From NCBI GenBank assembly GCA_963826105.1, contig CAWGWA010000013.1, forward strand, positions 496,001-560,000: a DNA stretch of 64,000 nt, read 5' to 3'. Shown piece after piece: positions 47,449-56,085 of the stretch. The DNA comes from WHTI01 sp963826105. Its GTDB lineage: Bacteria; Actinomycetota; CADDZG01; WHSQ01. The translations under genes were made by a program, and so were the position numbers. The notes beneath the pieces were generated by a model. That model was not told the origin of the DNA, did not search any database, and saw nothing but the letters and a program-made list of their open reading frames with translations. Every line of letters starts with the position of its first letter. The stretch's first letter is position 1.

Positions 47449-48261
47449 TCAAGCAGTGAGCGTCAGCTGCGTCTCGTATGGTCCTCGTCCCATGAGCACG
47501 GCCGCGCCGCAGCGCGCTGCGAACGCGACCGCTTCCTGGGGGGGACGTCCTTCGGCGAGAGCGAACGTCAGGCCCCCGGCGAAGCCGTCGCCGGCTCCGT
47601 AGCGATCCACGATCGGACCGGGCAAGGGGGCCGGGTCGTAGCTCTGGGGTTCCTCACCTGCCAGCTGGAACGTCCCACCGGAACCGCTGGCGGTGCGCAC
47701 GACGAGGTTAGGAGGAGGATCGAGATCACCGTCTTGATACTTCTCTCCGGCGTCTAAAGAGCTGCCGACCAAGGCATCGAGCTGAACGCCGGATTCGGCG
47801 AGCGCGGGGAGCACCCGAGCTGTCGATACGAGAACCTTCGCTCGCCTCGCGTGCTCGAGCGCTTCCTTGTCACCCGCGGTGAAGTAGCAACCCGCCGCGG
47901 CGTCGAGAAGGTCCCAGGGCAGGTCATCGGCGCCGTTGGCGTGGAGGCGACTACCGATCACGGTGATGGTGCGCTCGCCGTTGTCATCGATGTGAACGAT
48001 TCCTCGCCTGGTGGGTTCGTCGCGGAAGACCGCGTGAACGGTGAAGCCCATGCGTTCCATCTCGCGCTCGGCTCGATGCCCGAGGTCGTCGTCACCGAGG
48101 GCGACGAAGAGATCGACGTTTCCCGCCAACTTGAAAAGTTGTCCGGCGGCCGCGGGTGCACCGCCTGCGGGCGCCGACCACGACGTCGTGGCGTGGACGA
48201 TCTCTCCGGGGGTGGGCAGGTGGTCGACGCGGAGCGCCTCGATCCACTCGTGGTGTCCCAC
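47449..48261 (-). CDS. PfkB-family carbohydrate kinase
   Basis: Ribokinase-like sugar kinase, about 270 aa. The N-terminal part VDHLPTPGEIVHATTSWSAPAGGAPAAAGQL matches the G-G sugar-binding motif, and the catalytic motif IVDRYGAGDGFAGGLTFALAEG holds the base Asp. The first legal start is GTG 48261, but the conserved beta strand begins five codons earlier (VRVAV before VGHHEW) at a GTA codon (48276), directly after the rhomboid stop; a GTG misread as GTA is possible. It is probably cotranscribed with the rhomboid. The substrate is unknown. Confidence 0.87.
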   Translation of the reverse strand: MGHHEWIEALRVDHLPTPGEIVHATTSWSAPAGGAPAAAGQLFKLAGNVDLFVALGDDDLGHRAEREMERMGFTVHAVFRDEPTRRGIVHIDDNGERTITVIGSRLHANGADDLPWDLLDAAAGCYFTAGDKEALEHARRAKVLVSTARVLPALAESGVQLDALVGSSLDAGEKYQDGDLDPPPNLVVRTASGSGGTFQLAGEEPQSYDPAPLPGPIVDRYGAGDGFAGGLTFALAEGRPPQEAVAFAARCGAAVLMGRGPYETQLTLTA

Positions 48262-48279
48262 GACCGCGACGCGTACCCG

Positions 48280-49005
48280 CTAGCGCCAGGATGGATAGGG
48301 GTTGTGATACACGGGGGGATGAGGACGTCCGCCGAGCAGGAAGACGCCGATGACCCCGAAGGCGAACCCCCCGACGTGCGCCATCCACGCGACTCCGCCT
48401 TCGCCGGCCAGTTCCTGCGTCCCGATGAGGAACTGATAGACGAACCACACGCCGAGCACGATGACCGCCGACATCTGGATGATCGTGAAGATGAAGATGA
48501 TCGGAACGAGGACGTTGACCTTCGCCTTCGGATAGAGGACCAGATAGGCACCCATGACGGCCGCCACCGCTCCCGACGCTCCAACGAGCGGTGCCACGGA
48601 ATCGAGATGCGTATAGATGTGAGCGAACGCTGCGGCGAAACCTCCCGCCAGATAGAACAGCAGGTACTTGAAGTGACCCAGGTGGTCCTCGACGTTGTTG
48701 CCGAACACCCACAGGAACAAGAGGTTCCCGATGATGTGGAACCACCCTGCGTGGAGGAACATCGCTACGAGGATGGCGAAGAGGACCTCGAGGGTGGAGT
48801 CCGGGTGGGGGATGGCGGAGGTGCAACGCTCCACGAGCTCGCAGGGGGCCGGCGCATGCTCCACGAAGTAACGATTGGACGCCTGCGTCTGGCCCAGTCC
48901 GGGAGTCATGAAGAACATGATCACGTTGGCCGCGACGAGCCCGATCGTGACATAGGGGGTGCGCCGGGTTGGATTGACGTCTGAGATCGGGATGAGACTG
49001 AGCAC
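48280..49005 (-). CDS. Rhomboid-family intramembrane serine protease
   Basis: A 241-aa, six-helix membrane protein. The oxyanion Asn is in AGWFHIIGNLLFLWVFGNNVED, the catalytic Ser in PLVGASGAVAAVMGAYLVLYP (GxSG) and the catalytic His in WMAHVGGFAFGVIGVFLL. All active-site residues are kept, so it should be active. A loop between helices 1 and 2 contains Cys residues (PAPCELVERC), which could be disulfide-bonded outside. The substrate is unknown. Confidence 0.94.
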   Translation of the reverse strand: MLSLIPISDVNPTRRTPYVTIGLVAANVIMFFMTPGLGQTQASNRYFVEHAPAPCELVERCTSAIPHPDSTLEVLFAILVAMFLHAGWFHIIGNLLFLWVFGNNVEDHLGHFKYLLFYLAGGFAAAFAHIYTHLDSVAPLVGASGAVAAVMGAYLVLYPKAKVNVLVPIIFIFTIIQMSAVIVLGVWFVYQFLIGTQELAGEGGVAWMAHVGGFAFGVIGVFLLGGRPHPPVYHNPYPSWR

Positions 49006-49085
49006 CGATCGAGTATAGGTTTCAGTCCGGAAGTAGGCGGCTTTTGGGCCGTGCCCACTCAGGAACCAACCCAGGGGAGGACCCG

Positions 49086-49458
49086 ATGCGGGACGAGTTG
49101 CGGAGGATGGCCTTGATCGGCTCGGGCGTTGCCGAGCTAACCAAGGCCCGCGTGGAGCAGATCGTTAAGGACCTCGTCAAGAAGGGCGAGGTCGGCCGGG
49201 AACAGGCCTCTCACGTGGTCAAAGACCTGATGGAGCGGAGCAAGGACAACCGTCGGGAGATCGCAGCCTTCGTTCGCGGCGAGATCCGCTCGCAGATCGA
49301 GTCGCTCGGGCTCGCGACCAAGCGTGACTTCGAACGTCTGGAGCGTCGCGTGGGACGCCTCGAGGAGCGAGCGAAGAAGACCACCGCTCCCAAGAAAACG
49401 ACTGGCGAAGAAGAAGACCACCGCCAAGAAGTCAACTGCCAAGCCGGCGTCTTCCTGA
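49086..49458 (+). CDS. Phasin-like coiled-coil protein with Lys/Ala/Thr tail, one frame change near 49402
   Basis: A small basic helical protein: MRDELRRMALIGSGVAELTKARVEQIVKDLVKKGEV, QASHVVKDLMERSKDNRREIAAFVRGEIRSQIES, DFERLERRVGRLEERAKKTT. This resembles actinobacterial phasin/PhaF-type proteins. In the continuing frame the tail becomes acidic; with one base corrected near 49402 it becomes the expected AKKKTTAKKSTAKPASS ending with TGA at 49458. GGGGAGG lies before the ATG at 49086. A role in granules or nucleoid binding is a family inference only. Confidence 0.68.
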
Positions 49459-49460
49459 CG

Positions 49461-49634
49461 ATGACGGCCGATGGCGGAGGCGAGGTCGAAGCGTTCCTTC
49501 TGCGGGCGCGGAACCTGCTTGAGTCTGCCGAGGCCGCGGACCCGGAGGCGCGTCTGAAGGCTCTCGAGGATCTCCACGGCCTTCTAGAGGAGGAGCTCGA
49601 TCGCATCGTCGAGCAGAACCCGCCTCGACAGTGA
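49461..49634 (+). CDS. Small helical protein, 57 aa, upstream of tlyA
   Basis: Starts ATG at 49461, two bases after the corrected stop of the phasin-like gene. MTADGGGEVEAFLLRARNLLES is followed by a long charged helix (ARLKALEDLHGLLEEELDRIVEQ), suited to a coiled coil. Short proteins of this kind often precede tlyA in actinobacteria; the function is unknown. If the frame change at 49402 were real, this would instead be the C-terminus of one fused protein. Confidence 0.55.
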   Translation: MTADGGGEVEAFLLRARNLLESAEAADPEARLKALEDLHGLLEEELDRIVEQNPPRQ

Positions 49635-49638
49635 GCTC

Positions 49639-50390
49639 GTGAGACGAGGTCTCGCTCGCTCTCGCTCGGACGCGCAGCGGGCCATCGAGCAGGGACTCGT
49701 CGTCGTCGGTGGCATGCCGGCGATGAAACCCGCGACGATGGTCGATCGTGAAGCTTCGATCGTCATGGCCGCCGACCCGTCTCGGTTCGTCTCGCGGGTG
49801 GTGAAAAGCTCGACGGCGCCCTCGAACGGTTGGGCCTCGATGTGGCCGGCCGCCGATGGCTGGATGCCGGCGCATCGACCGGCGGGTTCACCGATCGGCT
49901 CCTTCAAGGTGGCGCACTCGAGGTGATCGCTGCCGATGTCGGTTACGGGCAACTCGATTGGACCCTGCGCGAGGACGACCGAGTGACGGTGCTCGAGCGC
50001 ACCAACATCCGTGCCCTGGCCCCAACTGACCTCCCGTGGTTGCCCGACGGGGTCGTCGCGGACCTGTCGTTCATCTCGTTGGTGACCGTCCTACCGGCAC
50101 TGTGCAATCTGGTCACGGACACTGGCGAGATGGTCCTGCTGGTGAAGCCGCAGTTCGAGGTCGGTCGTGCCGAGGTCGGCAAGGGCGGAGTGGTCCGCGA
50201 CCCGGAGTTGTGGCGCAGAGCGCTCGTCAAGGTGATCACTGCGGCGGAGTCCCTCGGGTGGCACGGTGCCGGGGCCACATACTCGTCGCCCCCCGGCCCC
50301 TCGGGTAATCGCGAGTTCTTCGTCCATCTGCGCAAGGATGGGGGCCTGGATCAATCGACGATCGACCGCGCCATCGAGGAGGCGCCGTGA
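49639..50390 (+). CDS. tlyA: TlyA-family rRNA 2'-O-ribose methyltransferase (hemolysin A-like), frame change near 49797
   Basis: N-terminal S4 RNA-binding domain (VRRGLARSRSDAQRAIEQGLVVVGG), then the FtsJ-type SAM domain with GRRWLDAGASTGGFTDRLLQGGA, VIAADVGYGQLDW, VVADLSFISLVTVLPAL and LVKPQFEVGRAEVGKGGVV. The two halves are in different frames; one base near 49797 restores GGEKLDGALERLGLDV between them. TlyA methylates C1409 of 16S and C1920 of 23S rRNA in mycobacteria and affects capreomycin sensitivity. GTG at 49639; the stop overlaps the NAD kinase start. Confidence 0.91.
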
Positions 50391-51172
50391 AGCTCGAGCG
50401 GATCTCTCTCATCGTTCATACCGGCAAGTCCGAGTCGTCCTCGGTGACCTCCAAGATCGAGCGGTGGGCAAGCTCGCACAACATCGCGATCTCCGAGGAC
50501 GATCCCGATCTCGTGATCGCCGCGGGCGGAGACGGGACGATGCTGCGCGCTGCCCAGATCGCGCATCGAGAGGATGCTCCGCTCCTTGGGATCAACCTCG
50601 GGCGCCTCGGCTATCTGCCGGAGGTTGAGGTCGGCGGGGAGGACGAGGCCCTGACGCGCATCTCCTCGGGAGACTTCAACCTCGAGGAACGGATGATGCT
50701 GGTGTGCGAGGACCCCTCGGGGGCCGAGCGGGTTGCCCTCAACGAGGTCCTGGTCGAACGCTCCACGCGCCACCGGCTGGTGCGTCTCGCGGTGAAGGTG
50801 AGCGGGGAGCAGTTGGCAACTTTCTCCGCCGACGGACTGATCCTCGCAACCCCAACCGGATCGACCGCCTACGCATTGTCGGCCGGTGGTCCGCTCGTCT
50901 CTCCTCGCACGCAATGCATGGTCCTGGTACCCGTCAGCGCGCACATGCTGTTCTCACGCCCGCTGGTACTCGCACCCGATGACGAGGTTCAGATCGACGT
51001 CGATCCGGGAGGCGACACCGCCGCAACCGCCCTCGACGGTGCCGATGGGTGGGACGTCACGCCCGGACAATCGATCAGGATCCGACGCCATCCGAGGCCG
51101 CTGAACCTGGTCCGCCTATCGGGCCCGAGGTTCCTCGAGCGCCTGCGCACCAAGCTCGACCTGCCCGGCTAG
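50387..51172 (+). CDS. nadK: NAD kinase
   Basis: Makes NADP from NAD and ATP. It is intact with 261 aa. The signature GGDGTMLRAAQ, the NE motif LNEVLVERS, and the TPTGSTAYALSAGGPLVSP loop are all present. Start GTG at 50387 overlaps the tlyA stop; tlyA-nadK-recN is a common actinobacterial order, but here a sugar dehydrogenase, an HNH gene and a secreted protein lie between nadK and recN. Confidence 0.95.
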   Translation: MKLERISLIVHTGKSESSSVTSKIERWASSHNIAISEDDPDLVIAAGGDGTMLRAAQIAHREDAPLLGINLGRLGYLPEVEVGGEDEALTRISSGDFNLEERMMLVCEDPSGAERVALNEVLVERSTRHRLVRLAVKVSGEQLATFSADGLILATPTGSTAYALSAGGPLVSPRTQCMVLVPVSAHMLFSRPLVLAPDDEVQIDVDPGGDTAATALDGADGWDVTPGQSIRIRRHPRPLNLVRLSGPRFLERLRTKLDLPG

Positions 51173-51189
51173 GACGCGCCAAGCCCTCG

Positions 51190-52315
51190 TTAGTACTTGA
51201 ACGTGCCGGTAGCGATACCGCGTGGAGGTTACCTGCGTGATCTTCGAAGAATGACGCCGCAGAGGAACGGTCACGACGAGCGCGCCAGATTCGCTCACCG
51301 CTCCATTCTCCTGACGAAGGTAGCGGAGCTTCCCGTCGCACCAGTCGGAGTAGACGTACGCCCCCTGGAGCCAGGGGATCTCTGGTGCCGCGGTGGAGGT
51401 AGGCACCGGTGACCGAGCACGCACCGATCCCCGTACAAGTAGATGTGGATCGTGGGAACGTGGTCCGCCGGCTCAACGGCACCTTCAGGGCGTCCGTCAT
51501 AAAGCCGCAGACCTTCCATGTGGTTCCAGCCGTAGTTCTCGCCGCCGGACGAAGAGGCCGGTTGGAAGTCGATCTCCTCTTCGGCCGCCTGACCGACGTC
51601 GGCGATCCACAGATCACGGGTCGCGGTCGAACGAGAACTCCACGGATGCGGAGGCAGTACGCCCAGATCTCCGGCGCCCTTCGCCACCAACGAATGGGTT
51701 GTCGGCCGGAACCGTGTAAGGAGCACCACCGATGGCCGCGGATCGATGCGAAGCATCTTGCCGAGGAGGACGTTCTGCTCTGCGCGTTGTAGTTCGGATC
51801 GCCGCTACCCCCGCCGTCACCGAAGCCGAGGTAGAGGTGACCGTCGGGGCCGAAGATCAGCGTCCTGCCGTTGTGGTTCGCCTCGGGCTGATCGAGGAAT
51901 AGGACCTCGCGGCGCGAGGCGGGGACCGCGACACCGTTCGCGAATCGAACTCGAGGACGTGGGTGTCGCCCGCGGCGTCGGTCATGTTGATGTACATGAA
52001 GTCGCCGTCGGGCGAGAAGGCGAGACCCAGCAGACCTTGCTCGAGGCCCGTCGATACCTCGGCCGAGATGTCGAGCACGGGAACGGGATCGAAGACGAGT
52101 CCGTCGCGCACCGCTCGGATCGTGCCGGTCTTCTCCACAACGTAGAGGTCGTCACTGTCGGGATGCTGCGCGATCGCGACCGGGAGGGCGAAGGCGCCGG
52201 TCACGGAGGCCAGGAGGAGGATCGGCGCGGTCTGCGCCGCACTCCTCGGTGCCGGAACGGTCCCAACGGTTCCGATCAGCAGGGTCAATCCGAGCAGCAG
52301 TGCGGCGCGGCGCAT
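51190..52315 (-). CDS. PQQ-type (aldose) sugar dehydrogenase, secreted, with several frame changes
   Basis: Beta-propeller sugar dehydrogenase, about 375 codons, exported. The signal peptide is LLLGLTLLIGTVGTVPAPRSAA. Then come LPVAIAQHPDSDDLYVVEKTG, GLEQGLLGLAFSPDGDFMYIN, QPEANHNGRTLIFGPDGHLYLGFGDGGGSGDPNYNAQ, DLWIADVGQAAEEEID, GGENYGWNHMEG, a TG-Y-RG repeat and YVYSDWCDGKLRYLR, ending NLHAVSLP and GTFKY with TAA at 51190. Several reading frames are used in turn (shifts near 51925, 51770, 51700, 51640, 51420 and 51230), so the region is error-rich. The expected substrate is a soluble aldose, with PQQ and calcium. Confidence 0.82.
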
Positions 52316-53726
52316 CGATCTCCTCCTCTAAAGCGAAGCAAGGCCTTAGGGGATATATGACAACAAAAGGGATTTTCCTGGTCTTATGCCGGTCCGGGCC
52401 GGCCTCGAGATCGTCTTCGGGGCGGAGCACTCCCGAGTCCCTGAGTCCTCGGTTCCGTTCTCGTATCACCAGATCGGCGCAATAGACCATGCTCCCGGGC
52501 TCGCCGCCCCATCCGGGGAGGCAGGTCTGGGAGTCGACCTCGACCCCGCGCTCTCGGTTCCGTTCCGAGAGATCCTTCACGGCGGTCAGAAGCGGGCGTT
52601 CGATGACTCGTCCCCGGTCGTCCCGGAAGACGAGACCCGCTTCCGTCCGCTCGATGGTGATGCGACCCGCGTCGAGGTCCTTGTGGTGTGGAGGACAGGC
52701 GAGCACGGTGCCGTCCCGGGTCGTCTCCTCGAGGTCTCGATAGGGGATCACGTGATGGGACTGACGATGTGCGACCCGGTTGCACCCCGGGATCACGCAA
52801 CACTTGTCGCGCGCCTTCAGCGCCCGCTTGAGGGCGGTGTTGGGGAGGCGCCTCTTCTTGTCGACGTGGATGATGTTTCCGCCGTGCTCGATCATCTCGA
52901 TGATCGAGGCTCCGTCACCGAGTAGCCGTTCGATGGTCCCGCCCGAGACGACGCCTCCCCCTTCGATCTTTCCGAGTCCGTCCTTGCCGAGCAGCGTCTC
53001 GAGCTCGGCATGCACCACTACGGTGTGACGCTCGTGCGGCTTACGAGGCGCGGACGACAGGTAAGACTCGGCGATCTTGAGGAGCGCATCTGCTCTGCGC
53101 GCTCCCCAGGGATCGAGCGAGTCTTCATCTAAGTCGATGCCCTCTTCGTACATCTCGGAAAGAGCCTGGCGCAGCGCCGCCTCGATGATCTCGCCGTGTT
53201 CGGAGGCATTGCACAAAGACATTGCCCAGGAGCCGTCGTCGCGATGCCCGCTCGTGAGACGCCGGTCCCGATGAGCGGTGTCCTCCTGCAGAGTGATCGC
53301 TCGGCGGTAGTGACCGGCGAATCGGGCCAGCTGCGCCCCCGAGAGGTGGAGTCCGTAGTGGAGGAGCAGTTCCTCGGTCTCGGGCTCGGCGATCGAGACC
53401 AGGATCTTCAGTTGAGCCAACGACAACGACCCGGCCTCGAAAGATGCTTTGAGTTTGGGGAAGGACCCCAGCTTCGAGGCGACCTCGAGGAGCCGAGCGG
53501 CCTCAGAGGGGGTCTGGCCCAGTTTCCAGGTGAGATACCCGGTCGCAGAGCGGATCCCAACGTGATCGCCCCAGTACTCATGCTGGAGGTGTTCGGAGAT
53601 CAAGCCAACCAATCGGGCCTGGCCGGCGTTGACCGCCGCCTGGGCCTCGGCAATCTCGTCTTCCAGGGCGAGGCGGGCCTCCTCCCGAGAGCGGGGATCT
53701 GGCTCACTTCCTTGCATAGCGAACAT
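52152..53726 (-). CDS. DUF222/HNH endonuclease-like protein (13E12 family), SOS-controlled
   Basis: N-terminal DUF222 part (ATGYLTWKLGQTPSEAARLLEVA, SLAQLKILVSIAEPETEELLLHYG) and C-terminal HNH nuclease domain: CCVIPGCNRVAHRQSHHVIPYRD, then LACPPHHKDLDAG, with both Cys and the HH/H metal residues present. A promoter (TTGCCC-17-TAGTAT) places the transcript start on the ATG at 53726, so the mRNA is probably leaderless; ATG 53717 is the alternative. A LexA box covers this start. The frame stays open into the sugar dehydrogenase; the true end may be near 52384 after a one-base shift. Members are often repeated in actinobacterial genomes. Confidence 0.85.
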   Translation of the reverse strand: MFAMQGSEPDPRSREEARLALEDEIAEAQAAVNAGQARLVGLISEHLQHEYWGDHVGIRSATGYLTWKLGQTPSEAARLLEVASKLGSFPKLKASFEAGSLSLAQLKILVSIAEPETEELLLHYGLHLSGAQLARFAGHYRRAITLQEDTAHRDRRLTSGHRDDGSWAMSLCNASEHGEIIEAALRQALSEMYEEGIDLDEDSLDPWGARRADALLKIAESYLSSAPRKPHERHTVVVHAELETLLGKDGLGKIEGGGVVSGGTIERLLGDGASIIEMIEHGGNIIHVDKKRRLPNTALKRALKARDKCCVIPGCNRVAHRQSHHVIPYRDLEETTRDGTVLACPPHHKDLDAGRITIERTEAGLVFRDDRGRVIERPLLTAVKDLSERNRERGVEVDSQTCLPGWGGEPGSMVYCADLVIRERNRGLRDSGVLRPEDDLEAGPDRHKTRKIPFVVIYPLRPCFALEEEIDAPRRTAARIDPADRNRWDRSGTEECGADRADPPPGLRDRRLRPPGRDRAASRQ

Positions 53727-53762
53727 ACGTTCGATACTATGACAAAAGCCGGGGCAGGGCAA
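53720..53762 (-). promoter_or_regulatory. Promoter with LexA (SOS) box for the HNH gene
   Basis: Read on the minus strand: TTGCCC (53762-53757), 17 bases, TAGTAT (53739-53734). Directly after it is the palindrome CGAACGTATGTTCG (53733-53720), a perfect GAAC-N4-GTTC box of the Gram-positive LexA type. It overlaps the predicted start point at 53726 and would block transcription until DNA damage. Mycobacterial 13E12 genes have been reported with such boxes. Confidence 0.78.
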
Positions 53763-53779
53763 GGCTTTACGCGGCTTTT
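53744..53779 (-). terminator. Possible terminator of the 53801 gene
   Basis: On the minus strand AAAAGCCG, about 20 bases, CGGCTTTT then G. It lies 20 bases after the stop of the secreted-protein gene. The loop is long and the sequence overlaps the -35 of the HNH promoter, so this is a weak call. Confidence 0.35.
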
Positions 53780-53800
53780 TTCATGATTTCTGAGGCGGTT

Positions 53801-54358
53801 CTAGGCGGGGGGTTCGACCTCTACGGTCTGGATGTGGAAGGGCCACAGTCCCTGGCGGTCCCCACAGGAGTCGTCCCACTCGGCGTAGGCATCGAGGTAC
53901 AGGTCACCTACTGAGGCGGGAGTGAACACGAGGTGCCATGCTCGCGTCTTGCCCTCGGCGTCCTGGTGGCGGACGAGGGTGAAGGGGATCTCCTCACCGG
54001 GGCCTACGGGACGCCCGTTCCCGTCGACCGCCTGGTAGCCGGTGATCAGGGCGTCAACCGGTCGGCGGCGCTTCACCAACCGGATCTTTACCTCGTCGCC
54101 GAGTTGATGGGTGATCGCTTCCGGATACTCGCCGGTACCGTCGGCATTCAGTACCAGGCAGGTGTCACCGCCGTTCTGCTCGTTCGACCAGGTGAGGTAC
54201 CAGAGTCCGGCGGGCTGTGTCTGCCCATTGGTCCGGAGCGTTATCGAATCGGGGCCCCAGCGCTCTCGTTTCTTGGCCCCGACATCGAGGGGAAGCAGCA
54301 GGGCGCCGACGAGCGCCAGAAGCATGACCCCCCTAGACCTGCTGATCCTTCCGCCCAT
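53801..54358 (-). CDS. Secreted protein of unknown function
   Basis: About 185 aa with an N-terminal signal sequence (basic GGRISRSRG, hydrophobic VMLLALVGALLLPLDVGA, cut near GAKK). The mature part has WGPDSITLRTNGQTQPAGLWYLTWSNEQNGG, two Cys (DTCLVLN and DDSCGDRQG), and a beta-rich pattern with VGDLYLDAYAEWDDSC. No catalytic motif is seen; the family is not recognised. ATG at 54358 is taken; GTG 54379 is also possible. It is divergent from recN. Confidence 0.72.
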   Translation of the reverse strand: MGGRISRSRGVMLLALVGALLLPLDVGAKKRERWGPDSITLRTNGQTQPAGLWYLTWSNEQNGGDTCLVLNADGTGEYPEAITHQLGDEVKIRLVKRRRPVDALITGYQAVDGNGRPVGPGEEIPFTLVRHQDAEGKTRAWHLVFTPASVGDLYLDAYAEWDDSCGDRQGLWPFHIQTVEVEPPA

Positions 54359-54406
54359 CAACCCAGGGTACCGGTCCACGTCCTGGGCTGCCCGTAGGAT
54401 TCATAC

Positions 54407-56085
54407 ATGCTGAATGAGTTGGTGGTCGATTCCCTAGGGGTTATCGACCACGCCGAGCTCGCCCCCGGGCCGGGGTCGAACGCTCTCACGGGGGAGACCG
54501 GGGCCGGGAAGACCCTGGTCGTCGCCGCGCTGTCCCTTCTTCTGGGAGGGCGGGCCGATCGCGGACTGATCCGCGAGGGCTCGAGTGAGGCGCGTGTCGA
54601 GGGGCGCTTCACGCTTCCCGACGACCACCCCGCGGTAGGGCTGTTGAGAGCGGCAGGGATGGTCGATGACGACGCGGCCGGGGAGGTCGAGGTACTCGTT
54701 GCCAGGGTCGTCTCTGCGGACGGGCGCGCGGGGAAGGTGCGCATCAACGGTCGGCTGGCGACGGTCGCTCTGTTGTCCGAGGTCGGTTCCGCACTCGCCG
54801 AGATCGCCGGACAGCACGAGCATCAACGTCTCAACTCGACGAGCGCCCAACGAGAGATCCTCGATCGCTTCGCGGGGCCCGAGGCCTATCAGCTGTCGCT
54901 CGATGTAGCCGATGCGGTCCGAACCGCGGCTCGAACGCGCCGCCACCTTGAGGAGCTGAAGGCGGGGGAGCGCGAACGACGGCGCGAGCTCGACGTCCTC
55001 GAGTTCGAGATCAAGGAGATCGGTTCGGCGGAACTCGCCAGCGGCGAATCGGATCAGCTGAGCTCCGAAGCGCGCCGGCTCGAACATGCCGAGGCGCTCG
55101 CCGAGGGATTGTCGGGAGCTACCGATGCGATCAAGGGAGAGGACGGCGCCGTCGAGCGCCTGACAGAGGCGATCGGTACCCTCCGCTCGCTCATCGACTT
55201 CGACCCCGGACTCGCCGAGTCCGTCACTCGACTCGAGTCGGCTGCGGTCGAGATCGAAGACGTTGCCGAGGACCTCGCCGCTCGGGTTGTGGAAGCCGAC
55301 CCGGCGACCCTTGCATCGTCGCGGGAGCGGCTCGATCAGATCGCACGCCTCAAACGCAAGTACGGCGACACCGAGGACGAGATCCTCGCCTACCTCGAGC
55401 GAGCTCAGGCACGTTCCGCGGAGCTGGAATCGGCCGGCCTCGGCCTCGAGAGCGGAGAGAAGGAACTTGTGGAACTCGAGGACCGCGCGGCCGAACTTGC
55501 CGCCAATCTCACGAAGATCCGTCGGGAGGCGGGGGACGTCTCGAGACCGAGGTAGAGGGACTGCTACGCACGCTGGCGTTGCCCGAGGCCCGTTTCGAGG
55601 TGTCCTTCGAGCTGCGCGATCTCTATGAAGGCGGGGCGGAGTCCGTCGAGCTGCGGGTCGCCGCCAACCCCGGTGAGGCCCCTCGCGCGGTTTCTAAGGT
55701 CGCGTCCGGCGGCGAGCTGTCCCGTATCGCCCTGGCATTGCATCTCCTCACCAAGAACGCGACCAGCTCCACTCTCGTGTTCGACGAGGTCGATGCCGGG
55801 GTGGGGGGAGCGGCGGCGGGGGCGGTCGGGAAGGCGCTCGGCGAACTCGGGACCGGGGGCCAGGTCATCGTCGTCACCCACCTGCCTCAGGTGGCGGCGT
55901 ATGCCGACCGGCACTTCACGATCCAGAAGTCCACCCGCGACGAGCGTGCGATCTCAGATGTCACCGAGGTCGCCGGCGAGGAGCGGGTCGAAGAGTTGTC
56001 TCGGATGCTGTCCGGGCTCCCCGAGAGCGAACGGGCACGCGAGCACGCGCAGGAACTGCTCGAGATCTCCGAGGCCGCGCGATGA
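54407..56085 (+). CDS. recN: DNA repair protein RecN, frame change near 55545
   Basis: SMC-like ATPase for double-strand break repair. The N-terminal Walker A is ALTGETGAGKTLVVAALSLLLGGRA; AEIAGQHEHQRLNS is the RecN signature; a long coiled coil lies at about residues 160-375; then KVASGGELSRIALALHLL (ABC signature) and TLVFDEVDAGVGGAAAGAVG (Walker B) with VIVVTHLPQVAAYADRHF. The frame changes near 55545 inside the coiled coil end; one base restores it and the full length is about 559 aa, normal. ATG 54407. The stop overlaps the steA start. Confidence 0.93.
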
